From positions 3,508,001 through 3,572,000 of the forward strand of contig NZ_CP045508.1 in the NCBI RefSeq assembly GCF_013376475.1: a DNA stretch of 64,000 nt, read 5' to 3'. The notes under the pieces were generated by a model, which saw nothing but the letters and a program-made list of their open reading frames with translations, was not told where the DNA came from and did no database searches. The position numbers were made by a program, and so were the translations under genes. Source of the stretch: Desulfolutivibrio sulfoxidireducens. Lineage in GTDB: Bacteria; Desulfobacterota; Desulfovibrionia; Desulfovibrionales; Desulfovibrionaceae. Each line of letters starts with the position of its first letter. The stretch's first letter is position 1. Shown here piece after piece: positions 55,285 to 63,737 of this stretch.

Positions 55285-56223
55285 ATGTTCAGCGACACCA
55301 TGATCATGCTCGTCGTGTTGGCCGTCGTGGTCATCATCCTGTTCGTCAAAACCGCCGTGGTGGTTCCCCAGCGCTCGGAGTTCGTGGTGGAGCGCCTGGG
55401 CAAGTTCCACAACGCGCTGGGGGCGGGTTTCCACATCCTGATCCCCTTTCTGGACAAGATCGCCTATCGCCGGTCGCTCAAGGAGGAGGTCATGGACATC
55501 CCCTCCCAGACCTGCATCACCAAGGACAATGTGGCCGTGTCCATCGACGGGGTGCTGTATCTGCAGGTCATCGACTCCAAGCTGTCGGCCTACGGCATCG
55601 AGAACTATTACGTGGCCTCGTCGCAATTGGCGCAAACGTCCTTGCGTTCGGCCATCGGCAAGATCAGTCTGGATAAGACCTTCGAGGAGCGGGAGAACAT
55701 CAACCGGCAGGTGATCGAGGCCGTGGACGAGGCGGCCCAGAACTGGGGCATCAAGGTGCTTCGCTATGAAATCAGGGACATTACCCCGCCCTCGTCGGTG
55801 ATGGAGGCCATGGAACGGCAGATGAAGGCCGAGCGCGAGAAGCGGGCCGAGATCGCCACCTCCGAGGGCGACCGCCAGGCGCGCATCAACCGGGCCGAGG
55901 GCATGCGCCAGGAGGCGATATCGGTGTCCGAGGGCGAGAAGCAAAAGCGCATCAACGAGGCCGAGGGCCGCTCAAGGGAGATCGAGCTGCTGGCCCAGGC
56001 CACGGCCCAGGGACTTTTGGCGGTGGCGGCGGCGGTGGCGGCCGAGGGCGGGGTGACGGCGGCGAACCTGCGGGTGGCGGAGAGGTACCTGGCGGAGTTC
56101 GGCAACTTGGCCAAGGCCGGCAATACCATGATCCTGCCCGCGAACCTCGCGGATATCGCCGGCGTCGTGGCCACGGCCATGTCCGTGATGCAGGGCGCGG
56201 GTGGAAAGAAGGCGGGGATGTAG
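55285..56223 (+). CDS. SPFH/stomatin-like membrane protein (QmcA-type)
   Basis: A protein of 312 residues. An N-terminal membrane anchor (MIMLVVLAVVVIILFV) precedes the SPFH/band-7 domain (VVPQRSEFVVERLGKFHNAL ... SLDKTFEERENIN) and a coiled coil (MEAMERQMKAEREKRAEIAT), then a hydrophobic/Gly-Ala C-terminal segment. It should oligomerise at the inner membrane with the NfeD-like product of the gene 9 bases upstream, possibly regulating a membrane protease such as FtsH. Confidence 0.92.
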   Translation: MFSDTMIMLVVLAVVVIILFVKTAVVVPQRSEFVVERLGKFHNALGAGFHILIPFLDKIAYRRSLKEEVMDIPSQTCITKDNVAVSIDGVLYLQVIDSKLSAYGIENYYVASSQLAQTSLRSAIGKISLDKTFEERENINRQVIEAVDEAAQNWGIKVLRYEIRDITPPSSVMEAMERQMKAEREKRAEIATSEGDRQARINRAEGMRQEAISVSEGEKQKRINEAEGRSREIELLAQATAQGLLAVAAAVAAEGGVTAANLRVAERYLAEFGNLAKAGNTMILPANLADIAGVVATAMSVMQGAGGKKAGM

Positions 56224-56233
56224 AAAAAGGGGC

Positions 56234-56560
56234 ATGGAAAACAAAATTCATGCCGGAAGTGGCAACGTTTTCGCCGACCTGGGGCTTCCCGAGCCGGACG
56301 AGCGCGCCTACAAGGCCGATCTGGTCATGATCCTGGAAAACATGATCGAGCGCCGAGGGCTGACGCAGGTGGCGGCGGCCAGACTGTGCGGCACGGACCA
56401 GGGAACGCTGTCCAATGTGTTGCGGGGGCGGATCGGACGCGTCTCCACGGACCGTCTGATCCGTTGGCTGGGACGCCTGGGCGGCAACGTCGTGATCACT
56501 GTGGACGAGACCCCGGGAGAAGCGCCCACGCCCGTGTCCGTCCGATTTTGTCCGGCCTGA
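56234..56560 (+). CDS. XRE-family HTH protein (HigA-antitoxin-like)
   Basis: A protein of 108 residues. N-terminal SGNVFADLGLPEPDE is typical of a group of XRE antitoxins; the HTH is LTQVAAARLCGTDQGTLSNV. A partner toxin of the RelE/HigB or Gp49 type is expected upstream but the neighbour is the SPFH gene, so it is solitary. It may be an orphan antitoxin or a plain regulator. AAAGGGG precedes the ATG, 10 bases after the SPFH stop. Confidence 0.8.
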   Translation: MENKIHAGSGNVFADLGLPEPDERAYKADLVMILENMIERRGLTQVAAARLCGTDQGTLSNVLRGRIGRVSTDRLIRWLGRLGGNVVITVDETPGEAPTPVSVRFCPA

Positions 56561-56576
56561 CGGAAACGGGCGGTTC

Positions 56577-57047
56577 CTATGTCCTCAGCGTGGCCACAAG
56601 CCGGCCGGGCTTTGAAAACACGTCCAGGGCGTCGCGGATGTCGATGAAGACCGCGTCGGCGGCCAGGACGGCGTCCAGGCAGGCCCCCTCGGCGCCGATG
56701 ACCGCCAGCCCCAGGGCCGCCTCCCGAAGCATCAGCCGGTCATTTTTGCCGTTGCCCACGCAGGCCGTGGCCGCCGCCCCCAGCGAGCGCACAAACGCCA
56801 GCTTGGCCGCGTCCTCGGGACCCGGGGACAGCACCGTGACCGAGGCCGGAAGCCCGGAAAGGGCCCCAGCCACCGTGCCGAAGGTGTCGGCCGTGACCAC
56901 ATGCACGGTCATGATCCCGGCCAGGGCCGAAAGCCGCTCGGCCACCCCGGGCACAAGCGCGCCGTCCCCGGCCAGGGTGCCGTTGTAGTCCAGGACCAGA
57001 TGGGCCAGGGACAGGGTGCCGAAGCCGGGAATACTCGCCGTGAACAT
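56577..57047 (-). CDS. HAD-family phosphatase
   Basis: A protein of 156 residues. HAD motifs: DYNGTLAGDG (motif I, with Asn as the usual DxDGT variant), VVTADTFG (motif II), GNGKNDRLMLREA (motif III/IV). The short form without a cap domain resembles soluble P-type-ATPase-like phosphatases. Its ATG overlaps the Doc stop (TGATG), so it is translationally coupled to the toxin gene. A shared function with Doc is an inference. Confidence 0.85.
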   Translation of the reverse strand: MFTASIPGFGTLSLAHLVLDYNGTLAGDGALVPGVAERLSALAGIMTVHVVTADTFGTVAGALSGLPASVTVLSPGPEDAAKLAFVRSLGAAATACVGNGKNDRLMLREAALGLAVIGAEGACLDAVLAADAVFIDIRDALDVFSKPGRLVATLRT

Positions 57048-57445
57048 CAGTGACCGCCTCCCTCTTTCTCGCGGGCATGTTCCCGAAGCCACGCCGCGAA
57101 CGCCGCCTCATCCATCCCGCCACCGGCCAGGGCCAGGACGGCGGCCGCCGTATCCGCCTCGGGCGCGGCCAATTCCCAGCCATTGAGGTCCAAAAAGACG
57201 TAGGCCGCGAGAAACCCTGTCCGCTTGTTGCCGTCAACGAACGGATGGTTGCGGACCAGGCCAAAGGCGTAGGCCGCCGCCAAATCAAAGGCATCGGGGT
57301 CGCCGTAGCCCAGGAGATGTCGGGGCCTGGCCAGGGCCGAGTCAAGCAGCCCGTCATCCCGCATGCCGGTTCCCCCGCCATGCTCGGCGATCTGTTCATC
57401 ATGCGCGGCCGCGACCGCCATGGCCGAGAGCCATCGCCAGCCCAT
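57047..57445 (-). CDS. Doc-type toxin (Fic fold)
   Basis: A protein of 132 residues. The Fic/Doc motif HPFVDGNKR (residues 67-75) and the upstream LVRN segment identify a Doc kinase-like toxin that, in phage P1, phosphorylates and inactivates EF-Tu. The antitoxin gene stop overlaps the start (TAATG). The HAD gene overlaps the end. The complete motif suggests it is active. Confidence 0.9.
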   Translation of the reverse strand: MGWRWLSAMAVAAAHDEQIAEHGGGTGMRDDGLLDSALARPRHLLGYGDPDAFDLAAAYAFGLVRNHPFVDGNKRTGFLAAYVFLDLNGWELAAPEADTAAAVLALAGGGMDEAAFAAWLREHAREKEGGGH

Positions 57446-57666
57446 TATTTCGCCAGTTCCCGCAGCGCGTTGCGATACCGGGCCATGCCCTTGCGGGCCG
57501 ACTCCATCTGGGCCTCGAATTCCGGGTCGTAGGGCGTGACGAAATAGCCCTGAGCCGTTTCGGTGAGATACACGCTGTCGCCCTTTTTGACCTTGAGCCG
57601 GGCGGCGACCTCCTTGGGAAGGATCAGGCCCGTGGAGTTCCCGATCCGGGTGACGGTGGCCCGCAT
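57445..57666 (-). CDS. AbrB/MazE-type antitoxin
   Basis: A protein of 73 residues. The N-terminal swapped-hairpin DNA-binding domain reads MRATVTRIGNSTGLILPKEV; the C-terminal part (EFEAQMESARKGMARYRNAL) should bind and neutralise the Doc toxin. It overlaps the toxin start by one base. Transcription autoregulation through the AT-rich leader (TGTATAAACAAAAGTTAG, 57675-57692) is likely. Confidence 0.9.
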   Translation of the reverse strand: MRATVTRIGNSTGLILPKEVAARLKVKKGDSVYLTETAQGYFVTPYDPEFEAQMESARKGMARYRNALRELAK

Positions 57667-57808
57667 GCGATCTCCTTGTGTATAAACAAAAGTTAGAACC
57701 TTGTCCGCGCCCGGTCAAGGCCAGACGCCGCGCGGCGGCGTATCAGCCGCCCGGAAGCACCGCGTCCCAGCGTGACCCAACCTGGAGGTCTTCGTCCAGG
57801 CCGTCCGC

Positions 57809-58942
57809 TCACGGAGCCTGCCGCCCATCCGAAAGGGTTCCGTTCTTCCCGTCCGGACCGCCCTCCACGATCACGAACACGTCCATGCGCAGCCCCACGG
57901 GCAGGCCCGGCTCGTCCAGGTCGATAAGCGCCTCCAGGATGCGGGTGTCGTTTTTCTCGGCCGGGTCGTCCGTGCGCACGTTCTTGCGCCCCAATATCTT
58001 GGCCACCCGGAACACCGTGCCCCAGAATTTGCGCTCGCCGTAGGCGTCGGCCACCAGGTACGCCCGCTGCCCCTCGCGCACCTTGGCGATGTCCTTCTCG
58101 TCCACGTCGGCCCGCGCCCGAATCCGGGAAATGTCCCCCACCGTCACCACCGGGGTGTCGAAGGACACCGAGACCATCTCCCCGGCCCGCCTGTGCTTGC
58201 GCAGCACCACCCCGTCGATGGGCGAACGGATCTCGGCCTTGGCCGCGTAGGCCTTGGCCCGATCCAGACTGGCCCGGGCCTCGTCCGCCTGGGCCCAGGC
58301 CCTTTTGATGTCCTCGGAGCGGGAGGGGTCGTCCACCAGATGGAACCGCTGCCGGGCCGCCTCCACCCGCTGCCGGGAGACCAGATATTCCCGCTCCGCC
58401 CGGTCCGCCTCCTCCGGGGCCAGGACCTCGCCGGCCAAAAGCCTCTCGCGCCGTTCGTGCTCGATCTTGGCCTGGCGCATGACCGTCGTGGCCTCGGCCA
58501 GGGCCGCCTGGGCCTCCTTGCGCTCCATGCTCCGGGCCCCGGCCAGAATCTTTTCGAGTTCGGCCTCGCGGGCGGCCAGCGCGGCCTCGGCCGCGGCCAC
58601 GGCGGCCCGGAGATCCGCGTCCCACAGTTTGGCCAGCACCTGGTCGCGGCGCACCGCGTCGCCCTCTTCGACCAGAACGTCGGTGATCTTGCCGGCGATG
58701 TCGAAGCCCAGGCGCATCTCCTCGGAAACCGGCTCCACCCGCCCCGGCGCGGCCACCCAGACCATCCCGGAATTTTTTCCCTGGGCGGTCGGGGACGGCC
58801 CGGATTCGCCATCGGCCGTCTTCCCCGAGGCCACGGTCCCGGCCCCAGCGGGCACGGAGGTCTCCACGCCGGCCAGGGCCGCCCCGGCCAGGGCCCAGGC
58901 GGCAATCACCGCCGCGACATACCGAAGATATCGAATGCTCAT
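57809..58942 (-). CDS. HlyD-family periplasmic efflux adaptor
   Basis: A protein of 377 residues. An N-terminal signal or anchor (YVAAVIAAWALAGAALA) is followed by a biotinyl-lipoyl-like part, a long coiled-coil hairpin (about 105-235, DLRAAVAAAEAALAAREAEL) and beta-barrel domains (ADVDEKDIAKVREGQRAYLV). It resembles DevB/MacA-type adaptors linking an inner-membrane ABC transporter to an outer-membrane channel. Its ATG overlaps the stop of the ABC ATPase gene. No permease gene is adjacent. Confidence 0.88.
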   Translation of the reverse strand: MSIRYLRYVAAVIAAWALAGAALAGVETSVPAGAGTVASGKTADGESGPSPTAQGKNSGMVWVAAPGRVEPVSEEMRLGFDIAGKITDVLVEEGDAVRRDQVLAKLWDADLRAAVAAAEAALAAREAELEKILAGARSMERKEAQAALAEATTVMRQAKIEHERRERLLAGEVLAPEEADRAEREYLVSRQRVEAARQRFHLVDDPSRSEDIKRAWAQADEARASLDRAKAYAAKAEIRSPIDGVVLRKHRRAGEMVSVSFDTPVVTVGDISRIRARADVDEKDIAKVREGQRAYLVADAYGERKFWGTVFRVAKILGRKNVRTDDPAEKNDTRILEALIDLDEPGLPVGLRMDVFVIVEGGPDGKNGTLSDGRQAP

Positions 58943-59673
58943 GCCGCAACACCGCCTTGGGTGATGACGCCGTCCTCGATGTGCACGATCCTGTCCGCGA
59001 ATTCCAGGATGCGCGGGTCGTGGGTGACGATGACCACGGCCCGGCCGCGCTCCAGGGCCAATTGCCGCAAAAGCCCGATGATCATGCGTCCGTTCTGGGA
59101 ATCCAAGGCCGCCGTGGGCTCGTCGGCCAAAATGATCTCCGGCTCCCCGGCCAGGGCCCGGGCGATGGCCACCCGCTGCTTCTGGCCGCCGCTTAAGTCC
59201 TCGGGCAGCATGCCCGCCTTGTCCGAAAGCCCCACGGCCGCAAGCGCCGCCCGGACCCTGGCGTGGGCCTCGTCCCCCCGGACGCCTTTCAAATCCAGAG
59301 CCACCTGGACGTTCTCGGCGGCGGTCAGGGTGCGAAAGAGGTTGTAGTTCTGGAAAATGAACCCGAAATGGTCCAGGCGAAGCACCCCCAGTTCCTTCTC
59401 CGACAGCCCGGCGGCCTCGCGGCCCTTGATGCGCAGGCTGCCCGAGGTGGGCGAGAGGATGCAGCCCATGATGGACAAAAGGGTGGTCTTGCCGCTGCCC
59501 GACGGCCCCATGAACAGGGCCACCTCCCCGGCCATGACGTCCAGGTTCACCCCGCGCAGGGCCGGAACCGTGACGTGCCCGGTGCGAAAGTCCTTGGTCA
59601 GCCCGCGCACGCACACAAGCGTCCGGCCGTTTTCCCCTTCACCGGGGGAAATGCCCCGCCCTGTCCTGGTCAT
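58939..59673 (-). CDS. ABC transporter ATP-binding protein (MacB/DevA-like)
   Basis: A protein of 244 residues. Walker A GPSGSGKTT, Q-loop FQNYNLFRTLTAAEN, signature LSGGQKQRVAIARAL, Walker B IILADEPTAALD and the H-loop THDP are complete. It groups with LolD/MacB/DevA-type ATPases. It ends by overlapping the adaptor start (ATGA). The permease expected with them is not in the operon, and there is no room for it. Confidence 0.92.
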   Translation of the reverse strand: MTRTGRGISPGEGENGRTLVCVRGLTKDFRTGHVTVPALRGVNLDVMAGEVALFMGPSGSGKTTLLSIMGCILSPTSGSLRIKGREAAGLSEKELGVLRLDHFGFIFQNYNLFRTLTAAENVQVALDLKGVRGDEAHARVRAALAAVGLSDKAGMLPEDLSGGQKQRVAIARALAGEPEIILADEPTAALDSQNGRMIIGLLRQLALERGRAVVIVTHDPRILEFADRIVHIEDGVITQGGVAA

Positions 59674-59818
59674 ATCCGTTTCACGACCGTTTTTCCCTTG
59701 ATCTCGGGGACATCCCACCCATACTCCGCCGGCAAACCCGGTCGGGCCGTCCTCGCGCGGCGTTCGCTGAGCACATGCTTTCGCCGGACATCTCAGAGGG
59801 TTCTTTTTGACCGCGAAA

Positions 59819-60955
59819 CTAGCCGGCCATGACGCGATTGCGGCCGCCGCGCTTGGCTGCGTACATGGCCTTGTCCACCCGGGTCAACCAGTCCTCCAGG
59901 GACTCGCCCCGCCGGTGCTCGGCCACTCCGAGGCTTATGGTCATGCGCACCCCGTCCGGGAACAGGTGGCTTTCCACCATACACCGCAACTTTTCGGCCA
60001 TACCGAAGGCGTCATGCAAGCCGGTGCGCGGCGCCAGTATCAAGAATTCCTCGCCGCCGAAACGAAACACGTAATCCACGGATCGCACATGGTGCAGGGC
60101 CAGGGACGAGAGCTCCACCAGGGCTCTGTCCCCCACACCGTGGCCCAGGCTGTCGTTGATCGCCTTGAAGTGGTCGATGTCGAACATCAGAAGCGACACG
60201 GGATCGGCATATCGTTTGGACAACTCCATCTCTCTGTTGATGACCTCGTCGAACTTGCGCCGGTTGCACAGGCCCGTCAGGGCGTCCGCCGTGGCCAGGC
60301 GTTCCAGTTCCTCGTTGGCGGCAGTCAGCTCCAGCCGGTCCGCGACGATTCTCTTTACCAGCGGCCGAAACAGCACGAACCCGATAAAGGCCAGAAGGAA
60401 CATGGTCCCGGCCATGGACGCCAGTTGCAGCCGGTCGAGCAGGAGCATGGCCCGCCGGCTGGCTCCCTGGTAGGCCTCGGACACGGCGTCCAGCCTGGCC
60501 AGAAAGGCCAATCCGCCCGCGTCGAAGAGGCGGTGGACCAACTCGTAAGAAATCGGCAGCCCGGCCTCGGCCTCCTCCACCACCCGTTTTGCGAGCATCA
60601 AGAAGTCGCCCACGCGGTGATCGACCTCTTCCCTCAGTTCCCTGTCCACGTGGGCCAGGCCGGCTTTCCGGACGGCGGACAACCGTTCCTGGACCTGGGC
60701 CAGTTTCTCGATGCCCCGGCGCATCTCCAGCAGGGCCTCGGCCCGGACCTCGGGGCCGGGGGCGCGGTCCACGATCAGGCCCAGGACCACAATGCGCTGG
60801 GAAAGCGTACGCTGCCGGGCGTTGAGTTCGATCACCGCCTCGCGCTGTTTCTCGACGGCGACGATCCCGCCGAGCAGGAGGTAGGAGCCTCCAGACAAGC
60901 AGGCGATGAGTACCAGGACGCTGACGTAGCGCCAAGTCAACGCAAACTTGGTCAT
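59819..60955 (-). CDS. Diguanylate cyclase with PilJ-type sensor region
   Basis: A protein of 378 residues. Membrane segments at about 10-32 and 178-197 flank a periplasmic helical region carrying NARQRTLSQRIVVLG, the PilJ/type-IV-sensor motif. The GGDEF domain (about 215-378) has FRFGGEEFLILAP and LCNRRKFDEVINRE; GGEEF suggests activity. It would convert a periplasmic signal into cyclic di-GMP. It ends 146 bases upstream of the ABC ATPase gene on the same strand. Confidence 0.9.
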   Translation of the reverse strand: MTKFALTWRYVSVLVLIACLSGGSYLLLGGIVAVEKQREAVIELNARQRTLSQRIVVLGLIVDRAPGPEVRAEALLEMRRGIEKLAQVQERLSAVRKAGLAHVDRELREEVDHRVGDFLMLAKRVVEEAEAGLPISYELVHRLFDAGGLAFLARLDAVSEAYQGASRRAMLLLDRLQLASMAGTMFLLAFIGFVLFRPLVKRIVADRLELTAANEELERLATADALTGLCNRRKFDEVINREMELSKRYADPVSLLMFDIDHFKAINDSLGHGVGDRALVELSSLALHHVRSVDYVFRFGGEEFLILAPRTGLHDAFGMAEKLRCMVESHLFPDGVRMTISLGVAEHRRGESLEDWLTRVDKAMYAAKRGGRNRVMAG

Positions 60956-61180
60956 GGGACTCCCCGCGGGATTTTCCGGCAACCGGATCGCCCCGCCGCA
61001 TTCTTGACCAACGATGGAAATACCACTGGATCAAAACGACTTCGGCTCACCGCCCCGGGGTGCCCCCCCGCTCCGTGACCGCGCGGCGGGCGCCGCATGG
61101 CCAGGCCTTTCGGGCGTGGCGCGGAAAAAAGGGGAGCAAAGAAAGGAAACCGTGTCCCTCCGCGTCTTTCCCTTACACGA

Positions 61181-61576
61181 TCAAAAGCCCACGACGCAAC
61201 CGTCCGGTGAAAACCGGCGCTCGAATTCCCGGCCCCAGGCGCACATGCGCTCCAAAATGGGGATGACGCTCTCGCCAAGCCCGGTCAGGGCGTATTCCAC
61301 CCGGGGCGGCACCTCGGGGTGCACCCGGCGGCTGACCATGCCGTCGGCCTCGAGTTCCCGAAGCTGCTGGGTGAGCATCTTCTGGGTGATGTTGGGCATG
61401 GCCTTTTTGAGCTCCCCGAACCGCCTGACCCCCTCCACGTGCAACCGCCACAGGATGATCGGCTTCCACTTGCCGCCGATGACCTGCAGGCACAGCTCGA
61501 TGGTGCAATAGTATTCCCGGCCGCCCAGCGTCTTGAGCGTGCAGGCGCCCTCGGACCGCGACTGTCCCCCGGTCAT
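61181..61576 (-). CDS. HxlR-family transcriptional regulator
   Basis: A protein of 131 residues with the HxlR winged helix (CLQVIGGKWKPIILWRLHVE; NITQKMLTQQLRELEADGMV; VPPRVEYALTGLGESVIPIL). The N-terminal Cys pair (YYCTIELCLQV) could sense thiol stress or quinones as in YodB/HypR. GGAAGGGAC precedes the ATG 61576. It is divergent from a nitroreductase and flavin reductase cluster, the typical HxlR target. Confidence 0.92.
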   Translation of the reverse strand: MTGGQSRSEGACTLKTLGGREYYCTIELCLQVIGGKWKPIILWRLHVEGVRRFGELKKAMPNITQKMLTQQLRELEADGMVSRRVHPEVPPRVEYALTGLGESVIPILERMCAWGREFERRFSPDGCVVGF

Positions 61577-61644
61577 GTCCCTTCCCCCCGGCCCGGACGC
61601 GAACTGGCCGGGCGCGCGAACTCGCGGTCCGCGCCCATTGGTTT

Positions 61645-61697
61645 CTTTTTGCATACTACCATACTTTTTTGTGCCTGCTTGCTTTTTCAGTACTACT
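61645..61697. promoter_or_regulatory. Direct repeats, possible HxlR binding sites
   Basis: CTTTTT-GCA-TACTACC (61645-61660) and CTTTTT-CAG-TACTACT (61682-61697) are two direct 16-bp repeats, 37 bp apart, in the AT-rich divergent region between hxlR and the nitroreductase gene. They are plausible regulator sites, inferred from repeat position only. Confidence 0.5.
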
Positions 61698-61756
61698 ACA
61701 TAAAACTGCCCCAAGTGTAAATATCGACTCTAAAGACGCACCCAAGGAGACCGCCC

Positions 61757-62275
61757 ATGGACACCCTGGAAGCCATCCATACCCGGCGCAGCATCCGCAA
61801 ATACGAACCCACGCCCCTTTCCCGCGAAGAGATCGAGACCGTGCTCCGCGCGGCCATGGCCGCGCCCAGCGCCGGAAACGCCCAGCCCTGGCGGTTCCTG
61901 GTCGTCACCGACCGGGCTCTCCTGGACGCGATCTCGGACATCCATCCCTACGTGGGCATGGTCAAGACCGCCCCGGCCGGCATCCTGGTCCTGGGCGACA
62001 CCCTTCTGGAAAAATTCCCCGGCTACTGGGTCCTGGACTGCGCCGCCGCCATCCAGAACATGCTCCTGGCCGCCCGGGCCATCGGCCTGGGCACGGTGTG
62101 GACCGGCGTCTACCCGAAGCCGGACCGCGTGGAGGGCTTCTCCCGGCTTTTCTCCCTGCCAGGACACGTCATCCCCCATTCCTTCGTGGTCGTGGGACAT
62201 CCGGCCCAGGAGGCCGGCCCGGTGGACCGCTTCAACCCGTCGCGCATCGACGAAAACATCTTCGTGGGCAAATAG
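61757..62275 (+). CDS. Nitroreductase-family FMN enzyme
   Basis: A protein of 172 residues. RRSIRKYEPTPLSREEIETV and AAMAAPSAGNAQPW are the FMN-binding motifs; LDCAAAIQNMLLAARAIGLG and VPHSFVVVGHP-like C-terminal motifs follow. It uses FMN and NAD(P)H to reduce nitro groups or quinones. AAGGAGA precedes ATG 61757. It is followed by two flavin reductase-like genes, so a redox-response operon is likely. Confidence 0.93.
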   Translation: MDTLEAIHTRRSIRKYEPTPLSREEIETVLRAAMAAPSAGNAQPWRFLVVTDRALLDAISDIHPYVGMVKTAPAGILVLGDTLLEKFPGYWVLDCAAAIQNMLLAARAIGLGTVWTGVYPKPDRVEGFSRLFSLPGHVIPHSFVVVGHPAQEAGPVDRFNPSRIDENIFVGK

Positions 62276-62308
62276 GCCCGAAAAACATTTCCTAAAGGAG
62301 AGCACCCC

Positions 62309-62884
62309 ATGAAAATCTCTCTTGGCGCCGAGACCCTGGCCGCCCCCACCCCGGCCTGGCTGGTCGGCACCTACGACGCGGCAGGCAAGCCCAACATCAT
62401 GACCATCGCCTGGGGCGGCCTGTGCTGCTCCAAGCCCCCCTGCCTGGCCGTATCCCTGCGCGCGGCCACCTATTCCCACGCCGGCATCATGGCCCGCCGG
62501 GCCTTCACCGTGTCCATCCCCCGCGCCTCCCAGGTCGCGGCCCTGGACCACGCCGGCATGGTATCCGGAAAAAACGAGGACAAGTTCGCCACCCTGGGCC
62601 TGACCCCGGTCAAAAGCGACCTGGTGGACGCGCCCTACGTGGCCGAATGCCCCCTTACCATCGAATGCGCCGTGACCCATGTCCTGGAACTGGGGCTGCA
62701 TACCCAGTTCGTGGGCGAGATCAAGGACGTCAAGGCCGACCCGGCCATCCTCGACGAAAAGGGCCGTATCGACGCGACTAAGGCCCAGTTCTTCGCCTTC
62801 ATCCCGGGCGCCAGACGCTACGTGGCCCTGGGCCAGGACATTGGCGCGGCCTTTTCCATCGGCAAGACGGCGGTGAAGGAATAG
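62309..62884 (+). CDS. Flavin-reductase-like domain protein
   Basis: A protein of 191 residues: PTPAWLVGTYDAAGKPNIMT, ATYSHAGIMARRAFTVSIPR and VSGKNEDKFATLG are the flavin reductase/FMN-binding split-barrel patterns. It may bind FMN and act as a redox partner. AAGGAGA lies before the ATG. A dispersed hairpin follows at 62904 and a second paralogue at 63168. Confidence 0.9.
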   Translation: MKISLGAETLAAPTPAWLVGTYDAAGKPNIMTIAWGGLCCSKPPCLAVSLRAATYSHAGIMARRAFTVSIPRASQVAALDHAGMVSGKNEDKFATLGLTPVKSDLVDAPYVAECPLTIECAVTHVLELGLHTQFVGEIKDVKADPAILDEKGRIDATKAQFFAFIPGARRYVALGQDIGAAFSIGKTAVKE

Positions 62885-62903
62885 GAGAAAGAGCCTCCGG
62901 CGG

Positions 62904-62941
62904 CCAGGGGGGAAACTTTTTGAAAAAAGTTTCCCCCCTGG
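62904..62941 (+). repeat. Terminator-like dispersed hairpin, copy 2
   Basis: CCAGGGGGGAAACTTTTT-ga-AAAAAGTTTCCCCCCTGG, perfect 18-bp arms. It is related to 54656-54693, and both are followed by GGACCC and CTTCGCG, so a repeated 3'-end cassette is likely. Confidence 0.85.
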
Positions 62942-63017
62942 ACCCTCCTTCCAAAACTTTCAACACGCTTCGCGGCCCGTCCCGGCACCGGCGGCATCAT
63001 CCGCGCCGCATCCCGCC

Positions 63018-63110
63018 TTTCCGGGCGCGCTGTGTCCGGCGCAAAGCGCCGGACACAGCGCGCCCGGAAACGGGGGGTCCGGGGGGGGAATGATTCCCCC
63101 CGGGCGGGGA
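63018..63110. repeat. Two-hairpin intergenic repeat, copy B
   Basis: A perfect 25-bp-arm hairpin (63018-63042 with 63046-63070, loop AAA), then a palindromic core GGGGGGAATGATTCCCCCC (63082-63100). Copy A at 22066-22163 has the same core in inverted orientation and its own long hairpin of different sequence. The palindrome is conserved while the long hairpin sequence varies. Confidence 0.75.
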
Positions 63111-63167
63111 GGGGGCCGGGGAGGGGGCGCAGCCCCCTCCCCGGGAAACGACGCAAAGGAGGTCGCA

Positions 63168-63737
63168 ATGGACACGGTACGTGTGGACCCGAATGTGTTG
63201 CCGGTCATGCCGGTGTGCCTGGTCGGTTCCATGATGGACGGCAAGCCCAATTTCATGACCGCGGCCTGGCTCACCCGGCTGTCGTACACGCCGCCCATGG
63301 TGGGCGTGGCCGTCAACCAGCGCCATGCCACCCGGGAGGCCATCCTGGAGGCGGGAAGGTACAGCCTGTGCATCCCGGGCCGGGGGATGGTGGAGGCGAC
63401 GGACTATTGCGGGCTGGTCTCGGGCAGAAACACGGATAAGGCGAAGCTGTTCGACGTGTTTTACGGCGATCCGGCGGGGCCGCCCATGATCCGGGAGTGC
63501 CCGTTGTGCCTGGAAGTGGCCGTGACCCAGGCTGTGGAGGTGGTCGCCAACACCTTTTTCATCGGCGAGATCACGGCCGCCCACGCCCACGCGGACGTTC
63601 TGACCGACGGGCGGCCGGACATGGCAAAAATCGACCCGCTGCTTTTGACCATGCCCGACAACCGCTATTTCGCCCTTGGCCAGGTTGTCGGAACGGCCTG
63701 GAAGGACGGAAAAAAACTAAAGGGGGAAAACGCATGA
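63168..63737 (+). CDS. Flavin-reductase-like domain protein, paralogue
   Basis: A protein of 189 residues, related to the protein at 62309: PVCLVGSMMDGKPNFMTAAW, MVGVAVNQRHATREAILEAG, LVSGRNTDKAKLFD, NTFFIGEITAAHA. AAAGGAGG lies 6 bases before the ATG. It overlaps the next gene's ATG by 4 bases (ATGA), so the two products are probably made together. Confidence 0.9.
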   Translation: MDTVRVDPNVLPVMPVCLVGSMMDGKPNFMTAAWLTRLSYTPPMVGVAVNQRHATREAILEAGRYSLCIPGRGMVEATDYCGLVSGRNTDKAKLFDVFYGDPAGPPMIRECPLCLEVAVTQAVEVVANTFFIGEITAAHAHADVLTDGRPDMAKIDPLLLTMPDNRYFALGQVVGTAWKDGKKLKGENA

